51,577 bases of DNA from assembly GCA_902795755.1 (NCBI GenBank), contig CADBMO010000058.1:1-51577 (forward strand), read 5' to 3'. The position numbers and the translations under genes were made by a program. Of this stretch, positions 8,202 through 17,100 are shown piece after piece. The notes beneath the pieces are model-generated. The model was not told the origin of the DNA. It saw nothing but the letters and a program-made list of their open reading frames with translations, and searched no databases. Each line of letters begins with the position of its first letter. The first letter of the stretch is position 1. This stretch comes from an uncultured Erysipelotrichaceae bacterium. Its GTDB lineage: Bacteria > Bacillota_I > Bacilli_A > RF39 > UBA660.

Positions 8202-10802
8202 ATTATCAATATTGTAATTTTTATATACAACGTTTCTAATTTTATTAATTAAATCTTTGTTATATGTAAATGATACATTATCATTTGCATTTGTTTTAAA
8301 AAATGAATATGTTTCATTTGTTTGTGCAAGTGAAACACTTGTAGATCTAGTTATTGAATAATATAAAGATGTTGCAATTATATATTGACCATATGGTGCT
8401 GGATGTCTATTATCTTGCGCATGAAGTTGTCTTACCTGAAGTGGTGTTTTATATAAATCATACCAAGACGTCACAACTGGTGCAAATATAATCTTATCTT
8501 TCATAGCTGATTTAGTATTTATATATTCTTTAAGATCTTTTTCAAACTTCGCATATGCTTTTCGCATTATAAATTTAACTTCATCATTTGTAAATTTACT
8601 TGTAGAGTCAAGATTTAAAATGCTATTTAATTCTTCTGCTTCAAGCGTTGGTGGTATATATATAATAGTAATAACACTATTATCCTTGTCGTATATATAA
8701 TTTAGCCATTTTTTATATGAATAAAGTGCGGTCCATTTATCAGGCTCACCATTTGTTTCATATTTATAATCTTTTTCATCATCTTTTGTAAGTGTTTTTA
8801 ACTGTTTTTTAGCAGCGGCTATTCTATTTTTTGACTTTGTTGTGTTGCCCCCATTATCTATTAAATAATTATAAAATAGTTTAGTAGTTTGTTCTTGTAA
8901 AACTATATAATCAGGATTTTTATTAAATACTGCATTTAACGTTTCTTTACCATTTTTATGATTCTTACCTTTAAAAGCCTGTTCAAGTGATCTTCCGCCT
9001 TGCACAGTACTTTTTGATCCTTTATTATAATTACCTATATTGTTATTAATGTTTAAACCCTCACGTTCATAGTACTTATTAAGTATGTATAAACTTGAAT
9101 TAGCACGTATCTCATTTGGTGAATTCTTGTTAGTTAGTACGTTCCAAGTTAAACTATTACCTACAAATACCACACTAGCGGTAGGTACTATATCTACTGA
9201 ATAAACATAATTATTATTATATGTAACTTTTACAGTTATATTTGGTGTGTTTGCTTTTATTAATAATTGGCCAGTATTACTTACCGTAACGTTATTAGTG
9301 CTATCTTCAACCTTCCAATTACCAGATCTAACAATTCCGTTTTGTCTTAATTGATAACGTTTAGGCTTAGATGTACTTGAAAAGAATCTTAAATATTTGT
9401 TTACAGAACCAATACTTGATTTTACAGGTGCATTATAAACCGTATTTGATAAAATAGAATTATCACATAATGATGCACTATGATAAAACTCACATTCCTT
9501 ATTGTTTTTTATATATGTTCTGTACCCTTTATATGTTTTATTATTAATATTTGGATAATATACTTTTTTACCAATTAAATTATTAATTGGAATAGAATTA
9601 TATGTTTTATTTTTATTAATAGTATCATCATGTTGGGTAAATGAGACAAATAAATAGTCTTGTTTTGTTTTACCAATAACTTGTCCTTTATGTACCCTAT
9701 CATTTTCCTTAACTGTAATACTGCCTAAATTAGCATAAGTATGAATATAAGAATTATCTCCTATGATTGACTTTATTTGAACAATTTTACCATATGTATC
9801 CTTTTTACCTTCTGAGTTTCTAACTTTTATAACTGTCCCACTATCCATTGCATGGGCATTTACTTTTTTACTTACAGGTATTTCAACTCCGTACACACTT
9901 TTTCCATCAGAATTTTTTGTATATTTTGCCTTTGATAATCCATCTTTAGAATTCAATCTTGCATTTGTATTAGTAACAGGATTTAATAAGTACCCTGTTG
10001 AGTAATAACGTTGTGGTAAAGTTAGATTAAATGAACCAATATTGTTTGACATTTTAAAAGTTATTTTAGTAGTAGACTTACTTCTATTATTACCAACTTC
10101 AGCATCCTGACCAGTAGCTTTATATGAAAAAGCGGTTCTTTCTTTGTTTATTTTTAATACGTTTTTATTGCTAGAAGTAATAGATACTTTATCGTTTAAT
10201 CCTTTAATACTACCCTTAGGAGTTAAAATATTATAATTAGAAAACTTATATGTTCTAGTATAATTAGTAAGTGTCTCATTATTTTTAACTACATATCTGT
10301 AATAACATTTGTTGCTACCAGAAAATATTGCAATATACATGTATTTATCAAACATTATAGTATTAGTATAATAAGTTCCATTTGCTTTATAATTAGTGGT
10401 TAGTTTTTTTATTATTGCATCATTAAAGTTACCAATTAATTCTTTTTTCTTACCACCATTTATCTTATATTCTAAAGTCCTACTTGAATTATATTGTTTG
10501 GTTAATACATAAATATTTTTTAAATCATTATTAGATAAAGTTTCAACGTTAATACTTACTTTAACTCTATCAGTATAGTATGTAGTAGATGTTTTTGAAA
10601 TACTTTCAATAGTAGGAGCAACCGGGCATTTACCTTTTGGTAATTTATGTAAATTATCTAGTGTTATATCACTTTTTTGAGTAGTAGCACCTAGTAATTG
10701 GTTAAATAAACCACCATTTGCTTTAATAAAAACTAAATTACTAACAAATCCCAAAATAAATGCTATTAAAAAAGCATAGGTAATTCTTTTAAAGTAACCC
10801 AT
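8196..10802 (-). CDS. Secreted protein with degenerate M23 domain and SGNH hydrolase domain
   Basis: 868 residues from the ATG at 10802 (MGYFKRITYAF), chosen for GGAGTG upstream; an earlier in-frame ATG lies 19 codons away. A hydrophobic N-terminal segment (about 8-26) is a signal or anchor. Residues about 281-390 follow the M23/LytM pattern (VYGVEIPV, a GTVIKV turn, IHTYANLGSITV, RVHKGQVIGK), but the zinc ligands are missing, so it is probably a binding module. Residues about 541-850 form an SGNH hydrolase domain: GNSLTW with the nucleophile Ser near 550 and DNRHPAPYG supplying the catalytic Asp and His. A beta-rich, Ig-like linker joins them. It could be a cell-wall esterase or deacetylase; the substrate is inference. 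Confidence 0.8.
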   Translation of the reverse strand: MGYFKRITYAFLIAFILGFVSNLVFIKANGGLFNQLLGATTQKSDITLDNLHKLPKGKCPVAPTIESISKTSTTYYTDRVKVSINVETLSNNDLKNIYVLTKQYNSSRTLEYKINGGKKKELIGNFNDAIIKKLTTNYKANGTYYTNTIMFDKYMYIAIFSGSNKCYYRYVVKNNETLTNYTRTYKFSNYNILTPKGSIKGLNDKVSITSSNKNVLKINKERTAFSYKATGQDAEVGNNRSKSTTKITFKMSNNIGSFNLTLPQRYYSTGYLLNPVTNTNARLNSKDGLSKAKYTKNSDGKSVYGVEIPVSKKVNAHAMDSGTVIKVRNSEGKKDTYGKIVQIKSIIGDNSYIHTYANLGSITVKENDRVHKGQVIGKTKQDYLFVSFTQHDDTINKNKTYNSIPINNLIGKKVYYPNINNKTYKGYRTYIKNNKECEFYHSASLCDNSILSNTVYNAPVKSSIGSVNKYLRFFSSTSKPKRYQLRQNGIVRSGNWKVEDSTNNVTVSNTGQLLIKANTPNITVKVTYNNNYVYSVDIVPTASVVFVGNSLTWNVLTNKNSPNEIRANSSLYILNKYYEREGLNINNNIGNYNKGSKSTVQGGRSLEQAFKGKNHKNGKETLNAVFNKNPDYIVLQEQTTKLFYNYLIDNGGNTTKSKNRIAAAKKQLKTLTKDDEKDYKYETNGEPDKWTALYSYKKWLNYIYDKDNSVITIIYIPPTLEAEELNSILNLDSTSKFTNDEVKFIMRKAYAKFEKDLKEYINTKSAMKDKIIFAPVVTSWYDLYKTPLQVRQLHAQDNRHPAPYGQYIIATSLYYSITRSTSVSLAQTNETYSFFKTNANDNVSFTYNKDLINKIRNVVYKNYNIDNK

Positions 10803-10830
10803 GATATCACTCCTATTATATACTATAAAT

Positions 10831-10859
10831 ATAGTACACCATTTTATAATTATAGTCAA
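10831..10859 (-). promoter_or_regulatory. Promoter of the M23/SGNH gene
   Basis: TTGACT (10854-10859), 17-base spacer, TACTAT (10831-10836). A 7-bp inverted repeat TACTATA / TATAGTA begins at the -10 and continues toward the start, a possible operator. Confidence 0.6.
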
Positions 10860-10868
10860 TCAATTAAA

Positions 10869-10891
10869 AAAAGTAGCATTAAGCTACTTTT
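10869..10891 (-). terminator. greA terminator
   Basis: 9-bp stem (10869-10877 with 10883-10891) and a T-run on the minus strand; overlaps the greA stop. Confidence 0.75.
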
Positions 10892-11349
10892 AATATTTCT
10901 ATATCAAATGATCCGTTAGGCGAATCAACTGAAACGACATCTTTTTCCTTTTTACCCATTATTGCAATAGCAATAGGTGATTCATTAGAAATCTTGTTTT
11001 CAAATGGATCTGCCTCATTAGTTCCAACTATTGAGTACTCTTCTTCATCACCATCAGAAACATACTTAATAGTCACTACTGAACCAACTTTTACCTTCCC
11101 GTCATTATTATTTTCAATAATAATTGCATTTTCTAATATATATTCAATTTCTTTAATTCTAGCTTCTAATTTTCCTTGCTTTTCTCTTGCTGATGCATAT
11201 TCAGCATTTTCAGATAAATCACCAAGAGCCCTAGCTTCTTTAATAGCTTCTATTACTTCAGGACGTTCTACTTTCTTTAAGTGATCTAATTCTTCTTCTA
11301 ATTTAATAAAACCTTCACTGGTTAAATATACTTCTTTTGCTTTTGTCAT
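10879..11349 (-). CDS. greA: Transcription elongation factor GreA
   Basis: 156 residues, the usual length. N-terminal coiled-coil finger contains the acidic tip region (ARALGDLSENAEYASAREKQ, residues about 40-60) that reaches into the RNA polymerase secondary channel and stimulates transcript cleavage. The C-terminal FKBP-like domain ends with SPIAIAIMGKKEKDVV. GAGGTGA precedes the ATG. It follows trmR-yrrN-yrrO as in Bacillus subtilis (where udk intervenes) but has its own strong promoter. Confidence 0.97.
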   Translation of the reverse strand: MTKAKEVYLTSEGFIKLEEELDHLKKVERPEVIEAIKEARALGDLSENAEYASAREKQGKLEARIKEIEYILENAIIIENNNDGKVKVGSVVTIKYVSDGDEEEYSIVGTNEADPFENKISNESPIAIAIMGKKEKDVVSVDSPNGSFDIEILKVA

Positions 11350-11383
11350 AAACTCACCTCAAAATAATTCGTATGTGCATAAC

Positions 11384-11412
11384 ATATTATCATATTTTTT
11401 ATATATTGTCAA
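11384..11412 (-). promoter_or_regulatory. greA promoter
   Basis: TTGACA (11407-11412), 17-base spacer, TAATAT (11384-11389). The -35 overlaps the stop codon of the upstream yrrO gene. Confidence 0.75.
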
Positions 11413-12617
11413 TCTAAAAAGTTGACACGCATTAAATCATTTTTATTTACCCTTTTTTCACAATTAATTTTAATAATTTCTCTAGGATGTCTTGCGGCAT
11501 CAAGTATATTATCATCAATATCTTTTATATATCCAACATTAAATGAATAATCTTTTCCAGATGGTGAAAAAATAGTAACTTTATCACCTGTTTTAAAGAA
11601 GTTTCTCTGCTCAATTACAGCCTCTTTTTTTAATTCATTATAATCTAATACTATTCCAAGAAAATCTTGATTAGACTCTTCTTTACGACCTTTATAATAT
11701 TGATCATTATGGTTTGGTTTAGTATTAAAAAATTGTGCCTTTACTTCTCTATTTGCACATCTATTAAGTATTATAGATGCTTTTGTGACATAATCAGTAT
11801 CAATATTTTTACTTAAATACATATCAATTAATCGCCTATAAACTGATAATATCGTTGATACGTAATATATAGATCGCATTCTTCCTTCTAGTTTTAATGA
11901 AGAAACACCAATATCAATCATGTCCTTTAAATTATCCATAAGGCATAAATCCTTAGGTGCAATTGAAAAGTTATTACCATCAGAAACAATATTTTTATCT
12001 TTATCATATAAGTTAAAATTAAATCTACATACCTGAGCACATCCACCTCTATTTGCATCCCTGTTTGTAAAATAATTAGATAATACACATCTACCTGAAA
12101 TATTTACGCACATTGCACCATGTACAAAACACTCTACTTCTAACCCTGTTTTATCTATTATGCTTTTAATATCAGATTTAGAACACTCACGAGCTAATAC
12201 TACTCTTTTTACGTTATTTTTCTTTAAGTATAATGCAGCATCACTATTAAAAGTTGAACCTTGCGTACTATAATGCAATTCTAGGTTAATATTATTATCA
12301 TTAACTATATCCATAACAAGTGGATCACTAAAAATAATAGCATCTACCTTTATTTTTTCTAACTCTTTTAGATACTCATTTATTCCATTTAAATCTTCAT
12401 TATGAAATACGATGTTTACCGCAACATATACTTTAGCATTATGATTATGCGCGTATAAAACCCCTTCTTTAATTTCTTCTATACTAAAGTTTTTAGCATT
12501 TGCTCTAAGTGAATATTTATTACCACCTAAATATACTGCATCCGCACCCCAATTAATTGCCCATTTAAGTTTTTCTAAACTTCCAGCAGGTGCTAATAAT
12601 TCGATTTTTTTATTCAT
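11409..12617 (-). CDS. yrrO: U32 family tRNA hydroxylation protein (YrrO/TrhP-like)
   Basis: 402 residues. It starts MNKKIELLAPAGSLEKLKWA and contains GADAVYLGG, the U32 signature ECFVHGAMCVNISGRC (about 165-180) and the Cys-containing GGCAQVCRF, then a C-terminal beta-barrel. Although annotated as collagenase-like peptidases, U32 proteins of this type (TrhP/YegQ, YrrN-YrrO) are known to make 5-hydroxyuridine at position 34 of tRNAs from prephenate-dependent chemistry, probably with an iron-sulfur cluster. The ATG overlaps the yrrN end by 8 bases and GGTGAAA serves as its binding site within yrrN. Third gene of the trmR-yrrN-yrrO operon. Confidence 0.92.
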   Translation of the reverse strand: MNKKIELLAPAGSLEKLKWAINWGADAVYLGGNKYSLRANAKNFSIEEIKEGVLYAHNHNAKVYVAVNIVFHNEDLNGINEYLKELEKIKVDAIIFSDPLVMDIVNDNNINLELHYSTQGSTFNSDAALYLKKNNVKRVVLARECSKSDIKSIIDKTGLEVECFVHGAMCVNISGRCVLSNYFTNRDANRGGCAQVCRFNFNLYDKDKNIVSDGNNFSIAPKDLCLMDNLKDMIDIGVSSLKLEGRMRSIYYVSTILSVYRRLIDMYLSKNIDTDYVTKASIILNRCANREVKAQFFNTKPNHNDQYYKGRKEESNQDFLGIVLDYNELKKEAVIEQRNFFKTGDKVTIFSPSGKDYSFNVGYIKDIDDNILDAARHPREIIKINCEKRVNKNDLMRVNFLD

Positions 12618-13440
12618 AATTTTTCACCTTATATGTTGTTTTTTTATTTATAAATCCTTTTGTAGTACTTATATTATTTCTCACTTTGTAAATAAGATTT
12701 ACATCTTTTTTTACATATGCATTTACAACATCATTTATAATACTTTCATCTAATAAGTAAGTATCAATAACATAATAATCACAATTCATTTTATCTATTT
12801 CTTCAAATAAATCTAATATTTTAGATGTAAGAATATGCGTTCCAAAATACTCTTCATTAATTATGTATTCATCACCATTATTATTTTCTTTAATAAAATG
12901 AGTATTATTATCTAATTTTTTATTAAAGTAAGTCAAATAATTAGTAACAAGCTTTCTAACGGACGTTGATAAGTGTATGTGACCAAATACTTGTTTTAAT
13001 AAAATAGCACTTGTATTAGCGCGTATTTCGTTAATTTCATCCAATGTAATATCATTAGATAAAAATACACCACAATTATTATTTTGATAATGATTTATAC
13101 TTAAATATGAATTATTTAAATGTAATTGGTCAATTATTAATGGTGTTTTTAAATTATATGTTAATGCTGCTAAGTCACCAACAATTATTCCATCTAAGTT
13201 AAGCTCATCTAATTTTTTTAATGTTTCCTTATAGTTTTCTAATTCTTCTTCGTATATTACTCTGTTTAGTGATATAAAAAACGATTCATTAGGATATTTA
13301 TTAATTATTTTTTTTAGCTCATCAAGGCTAAAATATTTGTCAAAACATATAGCATAATTTTCCATACCTAAAATATATCCTAGATTATATCCAGGATATA
13401 TATTTACATCACTACTAATTTTTAATAAAAACTTACTCAT
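12610..13440 (-). CDS. yrrN: U32 family partner protein (YrrN-like)
   Basis: 276 residues from the ATG at 13440 (MSKFLLKISS). An upstream in-frame start lies inside trmR with no binding site; AGAAGAG precedes this one. It is a TIM-barrel-like U32 protein without the Cys-rich signature of its downstream partner; EEYFGTHILTSKILDLFEE near residue 200 resembles the corresponding region of YrrN. In Bacillus subtilis YrrN and YrrO act together in tRNA wobble uridine hydroxylation. Overlaps trmR and yrrO by 8 bases each, so the three are tightly coupled. Confidence 0.85.
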   Translation of the reverse strand: MSKFLLKISSDVNIYPGYNLGYILGMENYAICFDKYFSLDELKKIINKYPNESFFISLNRVIYEEELENYKETLKKLDELNLDGIIVGDLAALTYNLKTPLIIDQLHLNNSYLSINHYQNNNCGVFLSNDITLDEINEIRANTSAILLKQVFGHIHLSTSVRKLVTNYLTYFNKKLDNNTHFIKENNNGDEYIINEEYFGTHILTSKILDLFEEIDKMNCDYYVIDTYLLDESIINDVVNAYVKKDVNLIYKVRNNISTTKGFINKKTTYKVKNYE

Positions 13441-14035
13441 TATAACTCTTCTTTCTAACGGATATTGCAATTCCATCACCAACTTTAAAAAACCTAGTTT
13501 TGAATTCTTCGTTATCCTTTAAAAAATTAATATATTTTTCTAGTTTAGTTACAAGTTGTCTCAAATTTTTTGACATTACAGATTTATCACTATTAGTTAG
13601 TCCATGAAAATCAATATTATCTGTTACTATAAATCCTTTTTTAGCTAAATTTTTAGAAAATTTTTCAAAGAATTTAATATACTGACTCTTAGCAGCATCA
13701 ATGAAAATTAAATCAAATTCATCATCTATATCAACTTCTAATGCATCACATAATAATAATGTTATTCTATCTTCTAAATTAAATTCTTTAACGTTTTTAA
13801 TAGCTTGTAAGTATCTATCTTTATCACGTTCAATCGAAGTTACGGTAACACCATCATCTACCAAAGCCATATTAATAGCAGAATAACCAATAGCGGTACC
13901 TATTTCTAATATTTTTTTTACATTATTTAGCTTTATAAATTCTGTTAAAAAATTAATACCATCCTTTTCCATTATTGGAACGCCTTTTTGATCAGCATAT
14001 TTTTCCATTTTTGTAATCAAGTATTCATAATCCAT
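13433..14035 (-). CDS. trmR: tRNA 5-hydroxyuridine O-methyltransferase (TrmR/YrrM)
   Basis: 200 residues from the ATG at 14035 (MDYEYLITKM), preceded by GGTGGTGG. Class I AdoMet-dependent O-methyltransferase of the COMT family: motif I ILEIGTAIGYSAI (about 42-54), acidic SIERD at the end of strand 2, and FDLIFIDAAKSQY (about 110-122) with the metal-binding Asp. In Bacillus subtilis TrmR methylates the 5-hydroxyuridine made by YrrN/YrrO to give 5-methoxyuridine at tRNA position 34; the operon order here is the same, which supports that role. Confidence 0.92.
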   Translation of the reverse strand: MDYEYLITKMEKYADQKGVPIMEKDGINFLTEFIKLNNVKKILEIGTAIGYSAINMALVDDGVTVTSIERDKDRYLQAIKNVKEFNLEDRITLLLCDALEVDIDDEFDLIFIDAAKSQYIKFFEKFSKNLAKKGFIVTDNIDFHGLTNSDKSVMSKNLRQLVTKLEKYINFLKDNEEFKTRFFKVGDGIAISVRKKSYNE

Positions 14036-14058
14036 AATAGCCACCACCAATTAAAAAC

Positions 14059-14087
14059 ATTATAGAATAAAATGATATAAATTGCAA
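14059..14087 (-). promoter_or_regulatory. trmR operon promoter
   Basis: TTGCAA (14082-14087), 17-base spacer, TATAAT (14059-14064) on the minus strand. Confidence 0.7.
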
Positions 14088-14112
14088 TATTATAATTATG
14101 ATTAAAAAAAGA

Positions 14113-14135
14113 AAAAACTAGAAAATCTAGTTTTT
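14113..14135 (-). terminator. polC terminator
   Basis: 10-bp perfect stem (14113-14122 with 14126-14135), T-rich tail on the minus strand; the stop codon of polC at 14134 lies in the arm. Confidence 0.8.
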
Positions 14136-17100
14136 AAAATAGACTAAGTTGACTTGATTCCGGCATATCATCAAAGATGTTCATAGCTTTCATTCTATCA
14201 ATTAATGTTTGTGATATTTTACTTCTAATTTGTACATCTTCAATACTTAAAAACTCTGCTTTTTTTCTTTCAGATACAATGTTTTTAGCAACCGTATCAC
14301 CTAACCCATCAATTGAAGAAAATGGCGGATAAATAGAAGTTTCATCTTTTACACCCCAAATGGTTGCTTCACTATTATATAATTCAACTGGTAAAAATTT
14401 AATACCTCTAGCGGTTGCCTCAAGAGCAACTTTTAAACTTTCTAATTGACCCATTTCTTTGTTTGATGCCTCATATCCTTTATTTTGTATTTCAATAATT
14501 TTTTCTTTTATAGCATCATATCCTTTTATCATTACATCAACATCTACGTCAGTTGCTTTTGATGTAAACCATGAAGCATAAAAGTATACGGGCATATGAA
14601 CTTTATACCATGCAATTCTAAAAGCTGAAATAACATACGCTGCAGCATGTGCTTTAGGAAACATATATTTAATCTTACCACAAGAATCAATATACCAATC
14701 TGGTATACCTGCTTCTTCCATTGTCTTAACGTGCTCTTTCCAACCTTCTGGATCTTTAGAAGCCCTTCCCTTACGAACAAATTCCATTATTTTAAATGCC
14801 TTGATTGGTTTTACGCCATGATACATAAGGTAAACCATAATATCATCACGGCACCCAATTACTTCTTTAAATGGAACAATGTTTTTTTGTATTAATTCTT
14901 GAGCGTTACCTAGCCATACATCCGTACCATGAGAAAGACCCGAAATCTTTATTAGTTCGGCAAAAGTAGTTGGTTTGGTTTCACTTACCATTGAAATTGT
15001 AAATGGCGTACCAAACTCAGGGATACCTAACGTACCTGTTTTATTCATAATTTGTTCCGTAGTAACTCCAAGTGCCTTAGTAGATGTAAATATACTCATG
15101 GTATCTTTATCATCTAATGGTACTTTTGTAATATCCGTTTTAGTTAAATCTTGTATCATTCTAAGTTGAGTTGGATCAGAATGACCTAATATATCTAATT
15201 TTAACAAACATTCTTCTATTGAGTGATAATCAAAGTGAGTAGTTCTCCATGCACTATTAGGATCATCTGCTGGAAATTGAAATGGTGTAAAATCAGATAC
15301 ATCTTTATAATCTGGTACAACAACAATACCACCTGGATGTTGCCCCGTTGTTCTTTTAACACCTGTTACACCTTTTGCAAGTCTTTCTATTTCGGCAGAA
15401 CGTCTCATCATTCCATTATCCTCAAAATACCCTTTTACAAAGCCATATGCTGTTTTATCTGCAACGGTACCAATGGTACCAGCTCTATATACATTATCTT
15501 TACCAAATAACACCTTAGTATATGCATGTGCAGATGCTTGGTTTAAATCACTAAAGTTAAGATCTATATCTGGTACTTTATCTGCGTTAAATCCCAAAAA
15601 TGTTGCAAATGGCATATCTTGACCATCTTTAAATAAATCATTCCCGCAATTAGGACATTTCTTATCTGGTAAATCTATACCAGTTGAATACTCAGAACCT
15701 AATGGTCTTCCGTCTTCAAAATTAAAGATACTATGTGAACATTTAGTACATCTATAATGTGCTGGAAGTGGGTTAACCTCAGTAATTCCCATCATTGTTG
15801 CAACGAAAGATGAACCAACAGAACCACGAGACCCAACTAAATAACCATCATCATTAGAGTGCTTAACTAATCTTTGTGCAATAAGATATATAGGATCAAA
15901 TCCTCCACCTATGATTCCACCTAACTCTTTTTTAACCTTGGAATCTATCTCTGTTTCCTCAATTTTTTCTACGTCCATAAAATACTTTTTAAGTAATTTT
16001 TTTACCGAATCATAACCATTTACTAATACGTTATGTAACTTTTCAAATGTTTTTACCTTAATATCTTCATCACTATCTTTATTATTTTCTTCTTTTATAT
16101 AGTATTCACATACTTTATATACAATATTACCATATAATTCGGTTGCAATACGTTCTTCTATATTATATGGAAGTGGATTACCATACCATTGGGCTGCTTT
16201 TTCATATACTAAATTAGTTACAACAACTGGACAGTCTAAATATGATTTGCCATCATCAGATTTTATTCTTGGAGAAAAAGGTATACCATGAGTATCTGGA
16301 ATAACTTCAATTTCTTCAACCATATCAAGCATTTTATTAGTATTTTCAACCACTATTTCATATGCTAAATCATTACCTAAAAACGAAAAATCGTTTAACA
16401 TCTCAGATGTTGTTCTAAAATGTTGTGATGGTATTTCTTTTATATCTTTTTTTGCTAAAGGGTGCCTACCACCACCAGGTACTTTTTGATTCACTATTAT
16501 TTCTCTGTATATTTTATCTTCTCTTTTAAAATGATGTACATCACCAGTTGCAACAATCATCTTTCCACAATCTTTGGTTGCTGCAATTATTTTTTTAATA
16601 TGTTCTAATACTTCACTTTCATTTTTAAAGTCACTAGTTTGAATTAAATGACCATAAACTTCAGGTGGTTGAACTTCAACATAATCGTAAAAATTAATTA
16701 TGTTGTTTAATTCTTCGCCTTCTTTACTTTTTGCAAGTACAAATACTTCTGATTCATAACAACCACTACCTATTAATAAACCCTCTCTTAAGTCATTTAA
16801 AACACTTCTAAGTATTCTAGGAGTCTTGTATAAATAAGTTGTATTAGCAAGTGATATTATTTTAAATAGGTTCTTTAAACCAGTTTTATTCATAGCAATA
16901 GCATTAAAATGATATGTTCTACCAAATTTATGTATTTCATCTTTCGAAACCAATTTATCTAAATCAGATACTTTTTCATAATTTTGTGAATCTAGTTTAA
17001 CAAGCATTTTATGAAATACCTTTGCAGTTCCTTCGGCATCATAATCTGCCCTATGGTGGGCATCTTCGTCCCACTCAACATTATATCTTTTAACAAGAGC

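Noticed and set aside
15223..15510. Plus-strand 95-codon ORF inside polC
   Set aside because: Lies wholly within a conserved catalytic part of PolC, has no binding site or promoter, and its sequence is what antisense of the polymerase gives.
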